Below the pieces are notes generated by a model, which had not been told where the DNA came from, ran no database searches, and saw only the letters and a list, made by a program, of their open reading frames with translations. The translations under genes and the position numbers were made by a program. From assembly GCA_011800805.1 (NCBI GenBank), contig MPNW01000665.1, positions 16,778-48,458 on the forward strand: a stretch of DNA of 31,681 nucleotides, read 5' to 3'. Below, one piece after another: positions 1 to 10,357 of the stretch (within the stretch, counting starts at the first letter, position 1; every line of letters begins with the position of its first letter). The DNA comes from Hirudo medicinalis (taxonomy: Eukaryota; Annelida; Clitellata; Hirudinida; Hirudinidae).

Positions 1-150
1 ATTAACCTCATTAATGTTATTACGCGGAAACATGTTGAATTTGAAGCCTGGACACGCGAAAAGCAAAGACATTCCATCCCAGAAGTGCCTGCTGACCATA
101 AAAGCTTATATCCGTGTCCTTGCAACGTAAATCAAGAGAGGAATGATTCC

Positions 151-198
151 TTCATCTTCATCATCATCAACAACATCTTCTTCTTCTTCTTCTTCTTC

Positions 199-233
<35 letters not shown>

Positions 234-235
234 TT
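151..235 (+). repeat. Microsatellite: TCA/TTC then ATT
   Basis: CATCAT units pass into (TTC)n and then (TTA)n. The poly-Phe and poly-Leu frames over it are artefacts. Confidence 0.9.
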
Positions 236-697
236 CCTTCTTTATGCATTTGTTGCTCTCAGACTGATGGGCATTAAAAGCTTCCGAGTGTTCCCATTGT
301 TTTACTGGAATTAAAATCTTTGGAGAGGCTTTTCACACTCAACAAAGCTTCCCTCCTCAATCGTCGAAGCGGAAGTGTTTTTCGGAGCGGGATTGTTGAT
401 TGCAAATGGCGTTGAATCAACTCATGACAGGTGGGCGACGTTGGCTCGTGAGATGGAAAACATTCTTCATCCTTGAAATTCATTCTTCCACTCGCTCCAC
501 CTCCTCCTGCTGCGCTTCCTTTCTTCACAAACGATTTACACTCAAGATTTATGCATCGATTGTGAGCATTCTCTCAGTTTTATAAGTTTTAACTCGTACG
601 TGTTTTGGTTATTTCTAATTTGTTTCAGTTACTTTTCAATGCAACGATTCATCGATCCGACCTTTTCAAATGGTTACTGAATTTGTTACTTGATATT
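236..697. other. No gene recognised
   Basis: Moderately GC-rich from about 290 to 560, with an 84-codon minus-strand frame that resembles nothing known and lacks convincing splice signals. Confidence 0.5.
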
Positions 698-725
698 TAA
701 TTATTATTTAATTAAATAATAATTA
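698..725. repeat. Perfect 28-bp AT palindrome
   Basis: TAATTATTATTTAA followed by its exact reverse complement, with no spacer. It may extrude as a cruciform. Confidence 0.8.
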
Positions 726-1007
726 TATTTAATTAATATTTAATATTAATTACAATATTAGTCAACCTTCCACAACATGCCGCCTCACGGCTACAACAGG
801 AAACTCGCCTCCTCAGAATTTGCAACATCAACAACATGAGCTTTCAATGGCATCACTTAATTATAACATAATTTTGCTCGCATATTTTCCATGTTATCGT
901 CTTAATTCATAATTTAGAATAACTTCAAAGATATTTAATTATTTTGTTTTGTTTTGTCTGATGGAATAAATGTAATTAATACTCTCCAGGATTCTGGATC
1001 CATAATT

Positions 1008-1330
1008 TTAATAATAATAATAATAATAATAATTACAATAATATAATAAATATTATAATATTAATAATTAATTAATATAATAATAATAATAATTATTATT
1101 ATTATTATATATTAAATAATATTATATTATTATATTATATTATATTATAATATTATATATTAAATTATATATTAAATAAAATATATTAAATAATAATAAT
1201 TATTATTATTAATTAATTAATTAATTATATTATATAATAATATATCGTATAATATTATTATATATAATAATATAATAATATTTTATAATATTATATAATA
1301 AATATCATAATAAAATAAATAAACTTAATA
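1008..1330. repeat. AAT/ATT microsatellite block with self-complementary stretches
   Basis: Almost pure A+T for about 320 nt. (AAT)n runs directly into (ATT)n near 1090 and again near 1200, giving long inverted repeats. Confidence 0.85.
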
Positions 1331-1928
1331 AAAACATAATTTCGTAAAATTGTTTTGTATTTTTTAAATAGAAATCGTGTTATTATTTTTAATTAACATG
1401 TGCAACTATATTAAAAAGACATTTCAGCTCCATTAAAACTGATCAAATACCTGGAAGGTCTTCAATTCAGGCATATATTCATAACTTCATCATTAAACTC
1501 AACTTTTATAATCTGCTGTCAAAATTAGCTTTGAGTTTTCAAAATGAAAATTGTCGTTGAAAATGTCGTGTAATTACGCTACTTTCAAAACACGCCCATG
1601 GAATGGAGGCATATTTCCAAACCGTTGAGCAGATTGTGGCAGGAAAACACACCTAAATCATGCTGCCTCCCTACAATTGGCCCTACGTCAGGACTGATGA
1701 ACAAAATAGGGTGTAATATTTTTTGGAGTTTCTGTTCAATTTTTTTGATAAATGATAGTACTCAGTACTTGAATAATTGCAATATTAGGATGTGCGTTGA
1801 TATTTTTATTGCATTATGATGTGTTTAAATTTAACTTTTCAACCTTTACAACGATTACGATGATTATCGCCTTATCTTTTATCGCGGCCATAGACATCGT
1901 TATCAACACCAAAACCACCACCCTAGGC
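1331..1928. other. No gene recognised
   Basis: AT-rich. A short GC-richer patch at 1590-1700 (GGCCCTACGTCAGGACTGAT) could be an old repeat fragment. Confidence 0.5.
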
Positions 1929-1978
1929 ATCATTATCATCATCATCATCGTCGTCGTCATCGTCATCACCACCACCAC
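1929..1978 (+). repeat. ATC/GTC/ACC microsatellite
   Basis: CATCATTATCATCATCATCA, then TCG, TCA and ACC units. Confidence 0.85.
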
Positions 1979-2807
1979 TCATTTCTGTAAAGAAGAAACG
2001 ATGGACATCATAAAACTGATTTTTCAGGAATAATTCTCAAAATAGTTATGATTTATAGCTTTATTTAACTGTCAAATGATTTTCTTAAATTCAGTTATGA
2101 ATTTAAAATTCATAAGATTGTTTGCTGATTTAGAGTGCCATAAAAGATTACCTATTTGACCTGCTTCGATGAAAGCAAAGAAAATCATGAATATTTATTT
2201 TTGGAATTCAATTATCATTATTTATTCTTGTTTTGTTGACAAAAACGTGAATAAAAGGATGCCATTTTTCGGGACAAGCATTGAGTCGGTTTTTCTAAAA
2301 GATGTTTTGCTGGACTCATTCAGTGATTCATCTTGTTGCCGATCACATCTCAATTTCATCTCAAGTTTTCTCGATTGAGATTTGGAATTTATGAGATGCA
2401 GGTTCACCACATTCTTAATGTTTTTAAATCGCAAATTATTGTGCAATAAAATAGGACCTCACAAATCAATGTTTCGATGTAAACTCTTTCTAAGACAACA
2501 AAGCTTTTTTGAGAATTTGCAAATAAATGGAAACGCTATGATTTATGCTGACTCGTAAAAAAAACATTATTTTTTTTTTGTATTTCGGAAGATTCCTAAC
2601 AGTAGTAATGACTGATTAATTGAGTATTTCTCATTTCATTTATTGATTGAACCAACAACCGAGTCCACAGGAGAGAGAAACAAAAAGTTCAATTAGTTCA
2701 AATAACAGCAAACACAAACACAAACAGAAAAGATGTCAACAAGAGACAGATTTATTTTTTCATCGAAGCATTTAAACGCTTATTTAAATACAAATAATAT
2801 AAACAAC
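1979..2807. other. No gene recognised
   Basis: AT-rich DNA. The two overlapping frames near 2170-2446 on opposite strands show no protein-like pattern. Confidence 0.6.
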
Positions 2808-2885
2808 TAAATAGCTTATAAGCCCTAAAAATGTAACTAATAAGCCATAAATATAACTTATAAGCCATAATTATAACTAATAAAC
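2808..2885 (+). repeat. Degenerate 20-23-bp tandem repeat
   Basis: The phrase CTTATAAGCC or CTAATAAGCCATAAATATAA recurs three to four times with small spacing changes. Confidence 0.7.
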
Positions 2886-3240
2886 ACAAAAACACAGTAG
2901 AGCTGCAAAGTTTATTAGTGCATGTTTTTTCATTAGAAATCTGTTCCTCCACAAATTAGATGTCCAATTTCCCACGGTCCTTGACCAGTTTTGATTGTTT
3001 TTCTTGACGGGCACTTGAGAAATTGTTTGCATTAAATCTTTTCAAGTTCTTAGAGAAGTCATTCTTTCGCTGATTTCAATGTTTTTCCTGATCTTCCAAT
3101 GTAAGTTCTCTTTTGAATCATTAAAATTTGTCTTCAGGAGCAATTGCATCCACTTCAAGATGCAGAATCAGATGTGCTTGTCTTCTAGATAGTTTGTATT
3201 TAGAATTTTTATTCTTCATCCGCATCTTCTTGTTAATCAA

Positions 3241-3306
3241 ATATCGTCATTATCATCGACATCGTCGTCGTCATCATCATCATCATCACCATCATCACCG
3301 TCATCG
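3241..3306 (+). repeat. ATC/TCG microsatellite
   Basis: TCGTCGTCATCATCATCATC and related units; the poly-His frame is an artefact. Confidence 0.85.
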
Positions 3307-3383
3307 AAATGGAAAGGAGAACAGATCATCCGGGACCACCCAAGATGTTCAATTTGAATATAAGTACAACCTCGTTCTTCAAA

Positions 3384-3435
3384 TGACCTCACATTGTGAC
3401 CTCACATTGTGACCTCATATTGTGACCTCTCAATT
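3384..3435 (+). repeat. Four tandem 13-bp units TGACCTCACATTG
   Basis: The units begin at 3384, 3397, 3410 and 3423; the last two carry substitutions. Each unit starts with TGACCT, the complement of the nuclear-receptor half-site AGGTCA, so the array presents four half-sites as direct repeats with 7-nt spacing. Confidence 0.85.
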
Positions 3436-3530
3436 CCACACTGATCCCTGCGTAGTTATTTACCGCTGGAATGCATCGATTCTGTGGCTGGGTTCTCGTT
3501 TGTTTTGATTGAGAGCTTTCAGATTAAATA

Positions 3531-3591
3531 AAATATTATAACATATTGTAGCACTTAACTAATCAATTACTAAATATTATAACATGTTGTG
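3531..3591 (+). repeat. Short direct repeat AAATATTATAACATRTTGT
   Basis: AAATATTATAACAT followed by ATTGT or GTTGT occurs twice, about 41 nt apart. Confidence 0.6.
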
Positions 3592-4814
3592 TTCGGATTA
3601 CGTAAGTTTTCGTGGTTAATAATTAAAATAATTCTCTTTGGTTAATATAATTCAGTTAATGCAAAATCTGTTTTTCAAAATTGGTATTTACTTACAAAAG
3701 AAGCCATTGAATCCTCACTCTTAATTATCATCAAATTTCACTTTTCACGATCCCTGAAAATTACATTGAGCTCAAGTTTCGGATTTTTCGATTTCTTTTT
3801 TGCGAAAATATTTTATTCTGAGAACCACCAACTGATTTTTTAGTTTAATTTTTGTTTTTGGAAAACCTCATTAAATATTCTGTGTGGCTTTTTAATGTTG
3901 AGAGCAATTTAAAACAATTTGACGTTTCACAATTTCTTAGATTTATTTTAATTATTTAAATATAATAATTCTAATAAATTAACGATAATTCAACACATGA
4001 TTTCATCGAATATTTTCGATTAGAATTGAGAATCCTTAAAGCAAAAACCTCCATTTATAAATTGATAAAATACTTTTTGGAATCAAATAAAACAAATTTG
4101 CTAAATTTATTATTTTTTTAAATCGAGAAAATCTAAATTTATTTTTAATGAAACTTAGTAAATTTACATTCACTTTCATGGAAAGATTTCAAAAAATTGT
4201 TTTCCAAGAAAGCACTCGCCTCTCTACACTGATGACTGTGAGCGTGAGAACAGAGCAGACGACTGAGAGGTTCTGCGCGTAATGTCCAAACTTGCAAATA
4301 AATTCTCCCAACGTCCACACATATGACAGTGTTTTTCCAACCTAGAATTTTGTTGCAAATTTCCAATTATCTATTTTATTTTATTGCATATTCTCAATTA
4401 TTTATTTAATATTCATCATTGAATTCATCTTTCGAAGTAATTTCCATCCAATATTTTCTGAATTCATATCTCACGACACATTTACAAAATATAAAATTTA
4501 GATTGTAAAACAAACATTTATTGGTTAAAACCCCGAGAAAATAAAATTTTTATGATGTTATTATGAATATTCAAGGTTAGGAGTTTTTGAATTTTGATTA
4601 TCACAAATTTTGTGAATAATATTATTTTTATTTTATAACGTTTTATTTGCCTGTTATGGTTTTTTTTATACGAACCAGAATCATCACATTTGTGTGAATA
4701 AATGTGAAATATCACCGGAAAACTTAATTTGACATGTTACGCTTCGACAACCAACATTTTTTTAGCAACCCCATCCTACCCCGGTAGATTATCAATTTGT
4801 CTTAGTTTAGAGAT
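3592..4814. other. No gene recognised
   Basis: AT-rich, intron-like or intergenic DNA; only a short GC-richer patch at 4210-4320. Confidence 0.6.
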
Positions 4815-4960
4815 CAGTGCCAGATTTAGGCATGGTCGGGACAACCAATTGGGGCCTCCACCAACCAAAGCAACCTTTATTTTGCTTGTCAACTGGGGGC
4901 AGGACTGGCGCAGAGGGTCCGCCATCACATTTCACCGGGGCCACCACTTCCATATCTTAG
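4815..4960 (+). mobile_element. Possible hAT-type transposon terminus or remnant
   Basis: CAGTGCCAGATTTAGGCATG followed by a GGGGCC-containing stretch resembles the CAG.G.CGGATTTA... ends common in animal hAT elements. A second GC-rich block (GGGGGCAGGACTGGCGCAGA) follows. No matching inverted end or 8-bp target duplication was found in the window, so this is tentative. The 113-codon open frame across it resembles no protein I know. Confidence 0.3.
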
Positions 4961-5123
4961 AATTTCAATCAACTTATCTACATTTGCAAGTGCACAATGG
5001 AGATGAGACTTATGGACAGGTGTTATCAAATTATAACTTCTGTCAAGAACTTTTACATTTTCAGTTCTAACTTTACGATTCACTCTGCTTCTTTAGCCAT
5101 CCCAAGCGAGAAGTTATTGTCGA

Positions 5124-5124
<1 letters not shown>

Positions 5125-5172
<48 letters not shown>

Positions 5173-5200
5173 TATATATATATATATATATGTATATATT
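5125..5200 (+). repeat. (AAT)n then (AT)n microsatellite
   Basis: About 15 AAT units followed by about 11 AT units. Confidence 0.92.
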
Positions 5201-5404
5201 TCTATTATTATATATGTAGTATTAATAATAATTAGTTAGTTACTAATTAGTCATTTATTTTTATTAATAATATTTTTCTTACACGCTATATTAAATTTTT
5301 ATAGATAATAATAAAATATAGATAAATAATATCTAGATAATAAAAAATAATATAATATATTAAAATAATATAATATAAAACAGAAAAATACATGTCTGTC
5401 TCCA

Positions 5405-5545
5405 AATACCTGCCTCTCATGACCGATACGAATCCCGTTGCGGGAGCACCGTCATGATTACCCAGTCGCATGACGGATGTCAATGCAAGATGCGGATGGT
5501 AATGACAAGCAGGGAGCATTGTGCTTCTTATGTTCATGGTCTTAT
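5405..5545 (+). mobile_element. tRNA-derived SINE fragment (copy A)
   Basis: The box B-like ACGAATCCCGTTGCGGGAG (5429-5447), then CACCGTC, CCAGTCGCATGACGGATGTC and AATGCAAGATGCGG, match the body of the SINE at 21.55 kb. TCCCG-TTG-CGGGA is a perfect 5-bp hairpin that is lost in the other two copies. The 5' tRNA half is truncated or worn. Confidence 0.5.
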
Positions 5546-5670
5546 GTTTAGTACTTCAACTCTCGCGATGGCAGCACAGGTTCGAGTCCCGTTGCGTCAT
5601 CACCGACAAAACCATCCAGTTCTTTGAGGGCTTGATGTATGTAGTTTGACTGGCGAAACCGGTTTAAAAA
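5546..5670 (+). mobile_element. tRNA-derived SINE fragment (copy B)
   Basis: GGTTCGAGTCCCGTTGCG at 5579-5596 is a near-consensus box B with four of five T-stem pairs. It is followed by a CACCG...CCATCCAGT block as in copies A and C. The upstream AGTACTTCAACTCTCGCGATG resembles the anticodon-arm part of a tRNA. The unit lies head to tail with copy A, so this is either a dimer or two neighbouring insertions. Confidence 0.45.
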
Positions 5671-5890
5671 GTTAGTCTTTCATAATAATGAGTTAATAAA
5701 CTCTAAAAGTAAAAAAACATAAAAAAAAAAGATTTGGGCATCACGTCTGGTGGTCCTCCACCCTGAATGGGGTCAACGAGGCTTCAGTTTTTAAAAATTT
5801 AGTACTGAATAATTTTCCAGAGAAAATGAACATTTTTTTGGTGAAAATTAAGCAAAAAGAACTTCTGTTTTCAAAATATTTTAAAAATAT

Positions 5891-5994
5891 TATTGGAAAT
5901 TATTATATTTAATAGGATATTATTTAAGAATATTATGTTTAATAAAATATTATTTGAGGCTAATATATTTAATAAAATAATATTTATAAATATT
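5891..5994 (+). repeat. 30-bp minisatellite, about 3.4 units
   Basis: Units starting at 5891, 5921 and 5951, with a partial one at 5981, follow TATTn(6)nATTATATTTAATAAAATAT-like wording. Because 30 is a multiple of three, the minus strand stays open and reads as a degenerate 10-residue repeat; this is not evidence of a gene. Confidence 0.8.
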
Positions 5995-6000
5995 GTTTCG

Positions 6001-7805
6001 ATGTAGAACAGCATGGGATGATGCAACATACCAATATGGAACACAACCATGTTAAATAACTTACTCATTACTACGAATATTAGTTAATAAACTAAAATCT
6101 TCTAAACTTATTTAAATGCTTTGATCGTATCAAATTGTTTTATTAAAAAGATTAAAATCTATTTTTCAAAATTGAGAAAAATATCACCTAGAAATATTTT
6201 TACCAATCGTCACGAAATTATTAGCAGTATAATTTTCTTTGCCGACTAGATTAAAATTTCATTATTTCAATTCCATATTTCATCTCCAAAAAATTAAATT
6301 CAGTACAGGAAATAATGAACTCCGACAGATTCCAAAGAATCAACTTTTGTCCGAAAATCTTCTTCCAATCATTTCTTTTGAAAAAAATGATTTGTGGCTT
6401 TTGAAATCAGGTGATAAAGTTGCTGTCAACAATTCGTCTTTTTGAATCTGAAGGAATCCCAAGTTGACTTCGCTCGTTGAACTTAGAAACTTTATTCTCC
6501 TCGTCGTCATTTTTGTTTTGCTTTGCATTGATTTTGTTTTGTAAACAGCAGATTCAAGTTTCAATCCATAATTTTATCGCAGTCACAAGCAAGAGGAAGA
6601 TGCCATTTGTCGAGAGATGGGCTTCTAAGGATGCAGCTGAAAGTTGAAAAGAAGAGAGATGACATCTTAGTTCTTCTTTCTCAAAGTGTCAGATTAAATT
6701 ATCGAAGAGCTTTCCAAACACCGCTCATTAATTTGGAGATTTCATAAAAGCATAAAGGGCAGCGTGTTTTTAGCCACAGAAACTTATTTAAAAAAGATTT
6801 TTATCATCATCCAAAACATTCCGTGGAATCATCCGTCAATCTTAACATTCAGCTCAGAATTTGAAGCTTCTGATTTGTGAAAATGTTTCAAGCACCGCTT
6901 TTGTTTTTGCGTAAATCTTCTGAGCAGAAAAAAATCATTTAATTTTCCTCTTATTAATTTTTCTACTTAAATTTATTTAGTAAAAAGCTTAAATATTTGA
7001 GGACAGAAAGTTGTTAAAATCTAAAAGTTTATTTTCTGTGACTTTGGCGACGAATTACTTCTTCATGAAAAAATCCAGGAATTTCTAAAATGAAAAAACA
7101 TCGAGTTGTGATCTCACTAACTTTTTCTTCGAAAAAGTATTCGTAAAAATTAGAATTTGGTAAATTAAATTGAAATTAACAAATTCTTTGGTGAAACACT
7201 TTTACAAAATTCTGTTGATTTTCCAAAACATCAACACCAGAATTAAAGGCTGAAAAGTGGAAAAGAAACTGGATTTATTGAAAACAAATTGGTGACTTTT
7301 TCGAATAGGTTGTGTGAGTGAAACTTTGAAAGAACTAACGGAAGGACGGAAATGATTATTCAGTGGTTACTGAACGGTACAATCAGGAAAGGGAATGTGG
7401 ATTGTTGCTTCAAATTTAAAGTTATTTGTTCTGATAAATTATAATATTTTCTTGAATAACTTGGCGACTTGATTGTGATTTGAACTTAGGCGTTGTTGAT
7501 TTTGATAAGAATACCGCTATTAGTTGAGTAAATATTTTGATTTGAATTTCGTTTATTTTTCCATAATTTCACTTAATTAAGTACATATCTCTAAGATTTT
7601 TATTTAGATTTTATGATAAACTTGATCAATCCCCAGTTTTGACGATCCTCCGCTTCTTCGAATGCGCAACATCTGCATAATTTAAACATAATTCGCTGTA
7701 CACAATAAATGAATTTATTACACTAAACCTCAACGCTACGATGAAAATTCTAAAAAGAAATGTTATTGTTTACCTTAAAATTTAAAAGTAAACATTACAA
7801 ATGTG
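6001..7805. other. No gene recognised
   Basis: 1.8 kb of AT-rich unique sequence. If the GPCR gene continues leftwards, this is intron. No TM3-like exon was found on the minus strand. Confidence 0.6.
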
Positions 7806-7960
7806 TAACATGGCGTACAAGTTGACCGAATGGGTTACGTTCCTGCACACGACAATAATGGCAACGGTCGTAATGTGTCGTGTTCGAAACCCAGCCTGCA
7901 GTGCCGCAAGCTCCCTTGGGAGAGAGCGCTATATAAATGAACTACATTTACATTTACAAA
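7806..7960 (+). mobile_element. SINE with pol III-like box B and L2/CR1-like tail
   Basis: GTGTTCGAAACCC at 7880-7892 fits a tRNA box B. A TGGC-type box A is poor. The 3' end has GAGCGCTATATAAATG (7924-7939) followed by TACATTTACATTTAC, the style of tail shared by L2/CR1-clade LINEs and the SINEs they mobilise. GC content is far above the flanks. The open frame across it is accidental. Confidence 0.62.
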
Positions 7961-8240
7961 TGCATTGCAATGATTTGTGCTTGATATGCTTATAAATTTT
8001 TTCACAAATTTATAATTGTAAACATCTAGCTTGAAATATCGTCGATTTGCTTATTAAGTGCAAATACAAATATTACAAATCTACAAACTCAAAGATAAAT
8101 TTGAGTAATGAAACTCAGCAGCTTCATCTCAAAGTCCAACAGTGATTATAATACTTCTATTATTTTTAAACCTGGCAGCCAATTAAGAAATTATACACGA
8201 ATAAGTGCGATTTTGAGAGAATTTCGGCTCGTTTTGTTAA

Positions 8241-8330
8241 TTACTTCACTGCAAATTAATATTTATTTAATTACTTTACTGCAAATTAATATTTATTCAA
8301 TTACTTCACTGCAAACTAATATTTATTTAA
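8241..8330 (+). repeat. 30-bp minisatellite, exactly three units
   Basis: Units at 8241, 8271 and 8301 share TTACTTCACTGCAAATTAAT followed by ATTTATTTAA, with only a few substitutions. Plus-strand translation gives the repeat ITSLQINIYL, a side effect of the unit length. It lies about 260 nt left of the GPCR donor, so it would be inside that gene's first intron. Confidence 0.9.
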
Positions 8331-8585
8331 TGTCGCATATTTGATGCTTCTAAAAAAAAATCAGCATTTCATCAAATAATTGTGGATTGTAAAACAAATA
8401 TCATATTTTTTTGGATGAAAAGTCGTTGATTTTGAATTTATTGACATGGTTCCGTAACATTACAAAAGCGTGGCGATGACGGTGATGATATTTGAAGGAA
8501 GTTATTGCTCAAATAAAATAAAAACTAATTTATTTATTAACCAATATTCAGATCACTAAAGTATACGTCACTAAATTATACAACA

Positions 8586-8591
8586 ACTCAC
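8586..8591 (-). promoter_or_regulatory. Splice donor of the GPCR exon
   Basis: On the minus strand the sequence is CAAG followed by GTGAGT, matching the metazoan U1 consensus at +1 to +6. It sets the exon end in phase 0 and explains why the open frame beyond it stops being GPCR-like. Confidence 0.8.
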
Positions 8592-8924
8592 CTTGAAAGG
8601 GATGCAGGTCAAAATGAGCAGCAGATCAGCACTGGCCAGGGAGACAAGGAAAATGTTGGTGACAGAATGCATCTTCTTGAATTTGGCGATCCCGACGATG
8701 ACTAAGGTGTTTCCAACGCTCCCGAGTAGGAAGGTCACTCCGTACACAAGGATGACGACGATCATCTCAATGTCAACTTCATCATCCATTTCCTCCTCGA
8801 CTGAACTCTCGTAATCAGCTTCGGAGAAAGCTTCCTTGAGGTCCACTGTGGACATGCCGGAGTTTGATCCACTCTGGAGGATCAGGAGCAGCAGAACCGT
8901 TTCCCTGATCATTTTTTGCGACAT
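8592..8924 (-). CDS. First coding exon of a class A (rhodopsin-family) GPCR, probably a peptide receptor; partial gene
   Basis: The exon encodes 111 codons from an ATG at 8924. A hydrophobic stretch at residues 5-15 (MIRETVLLLLILQ) looks like a cleavable signal peptide. An extracellular N-terminus follows, very acidic at about residues 30-52 and containing EADYES, a plausible tyrosine-sulfation site. TM1 (about 54-78) carries the class A GN motif in LLGSVGNTLVIVGIAKF. ICL1 is KKMHSVTNIF, and TM2 has the family SLASADLLLIL pattern with the conserved LxxxD aspartate. The frame stays open six codons beyond IPFK, but CAAG|GTGAGT is a near-perfect splice donor at exactly 333 nt (phase 0), so TM3-TM7 should lie on later exons at lower coordinates. 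None was found there, which implies a long intron. The TM1-TM2 wording suits a neuropeptide or peptide-hormone receptor. I cannot name the ligand. The GPCR call is firm and the subfamily is open. Confidence 0.88.
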
Positions 8925-8930
8925 GTTTCA

Positions 8931-9484
8931 CTTTGTGTTTTGATCAAGTTTGGATGCTTATTCTCGAAGATGTTCTTCGAAGGAATTCAATTTTTTTACC
9001 GCTTACTGTGATTCACAATAGGTTCGCACTTTGTTCAAAAAACGCTTCTGCCTGATTTTAAAATCTCCAATTTATTTTCAATTAATCGAAATTGCATTCA
9101 TGTGCAATTTAATTATATTCATTCAAATGTTTTTGAAGCAAATGTTAAAAACGAAATGCAAATTAATTGCGGTCACTTTAAAAAAGTCAAACAAAAACAA
9201 TCACTTCTCAGAAATACGAATAAAACAAGTGACTTATAATAATTTAGTTTTAAATAAATTGTAAACAACAACTTTTTTCCAAAAGTCAATGAATGCCTGA
9301 AAAAGAGGCAACCCTTCTCAACAAAAGTGCAAAATCTCTGAGCATTTATGTGGATTCGCGTGCGGCTTATTCACATTTCGGTGCGCGGAAGAACTCTTAT
9401 GAGAGGGAAACTAAAACATTTCGAACCTGCTTGGCAAATAAAACGGAAATTCTTTCGAGATAAAAATCTTGAGTTTGTTAACTA
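8931..9484. other. Upstream of the GPCR exon; nothing recognised
   Basis: This would hold the 5' UTR or promoter of the minus-strand GPCR. No convincing TATA or initiator pair was identified. Confidence 0.5.
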
Positions 9485-9560
9485 TTTTTATTATTATTAT
9501 TATTATTGTTATTATTATTTTATTATTTTTTATTATTGTAATTATTATTATTTTTTTATT
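9485..9560 (+). repeat. ATT microsatellite, interrupted
   Basis: (TAT)n and (ATT)n with scattered G interruptions. Confidence 0.85.
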
Positions 9561-9755
9561 CAACGGCAAACTCGGCTGAAATACAACAGGACAGATTGCC
9601 AAGTCTCATCCTCAACATTTAAAATTAAATTGAATTAAATAATTAAACACGACTGAATTGCCTCACTAGGAATCGAGTTTAACCATTAATTGCAATTAAT
9701 TATATTAATTACATCTCGTGGACACAAACGAACTAAAAATGTTGTCCTTCTATGT

Positions 9756-9909
9756 CAGTTCTTCTGGCAACAACCAAGTACTTTTCTTAAAATATGTGCC
9801 ATTCCATTCAATGCAATATTTTGGATATCTTCAGCAATCAGCTTTCCTGGTATCAACTCAATTACTTTATTAAAATTTTTATAAAATCATTGGTGTTAGT
9901 AACCTCAAT
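9756..9909 (-). mobile_element. C-terminal fragment of a LINE reverse-transcriptase ORF (copy 1)
   Basis: The minus strand reads IEVTNTNDFIKILIK and, after a one-base shift near 9873, VIELIPGKLIAEDIQN followed by IALNGMAHILRKVLGC. The GMAHILRKVLG ending and the VxLIPG...xIQ spacing are the best-preserved form in this window of the invertebrate LINE ORF tail also seen at 23.8 kb. The stop is at 9756. It abuts the MULE fragment (next entry) on the same strand, so one element probably inserted beside or into the other. It is a dead fragment of about 50 codons. Confidence 0.6.
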
Positions 9910-10354
9910 GGTGAAACTTCAGGATGGTTTGCAAACCTTCTTTATGAAGCAAATCAAAGATTTTATGCAGACTTAAGCCCGATGCTTCTGCCGTCCTGTT
10001 GAGGCGGCTGTGCCAACTTTCGCACATATTTCTTACAACAGGACCACGAAACCGGTGGAAATATGGTGCTCCTGGTCCGCTGATCCTCCGCATATTTATG
10101 GATCAGCCCGACGTTGACCCCGCTTTGTGCTGAAATATGCTCGAAGTGGTGATTTCTGAAGCTGGTAGAAAAGGGAGGCTGAAAATGTTCCGTATAATTA
10201 TGTAATAGCTACCATTTTGTCTGCACTCGTTCATTCCATTTTGCGGAGTTTGCCTAGTATTTATCAAAATGTTCGTTAAAAGATACCAAACAACTTGAGT
10301 CCAGCGAAACATGCACCAAATCTTTTGGACTGAGTCACTGAACGAAGGTTGTGT
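9905..10354 (-). mobile_element. MULE-type (Mutator-like) transposase fragment, one internal stop
   Basis: A single frame from 10354 to 9905 is interrupted only by a TGA at 10103-10105. It reads MFRWTQVVWYLL, then IRNIFSLPFLPASEI, then (after the stop) GPGAPYFHRF and VRNMCESWHSRLN, then LHKIFDLLHKEG. This is the order seen in animal MULE/FLYWCH-associated transposases: the C.FHxxQAxW helix, the LPFLP segment, and the RTNN..E.WH.R.N block with the motif glutamate and WH pair. The WH.RLN block is strongly preserved. The N-terminal DDE aspartates are not seen. No terminal inverted repeat was identified, so the element's ends are unknown. Confidence 0.75.
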
Positions 10355-10357
10355 TCA

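Noticed and set aside
5579..5596. Functional tRNA gene
   Set aside because: Only the T-arm/box B part is tRNA-like; no acceptor stem closes, and related copies show a SINE body.
5871..6068. Minus-strand frame with NNILLNII repeats
   Set aside because: Produced by the 30-bp minisatellite; no start context or domain.
8108..8344. Plus-strand frame with ITSLQINIYL repeats
   Set aside because: Produced by the second 30-bp minisatellite, whose length is a multiple of three.
8593..8814. Plus-strand frame opposite the GPCR exon
   Set aside because: It is the shadow of the minus-strand receptor exon, whose TM1/TM2 motifs and splice donor are specific.
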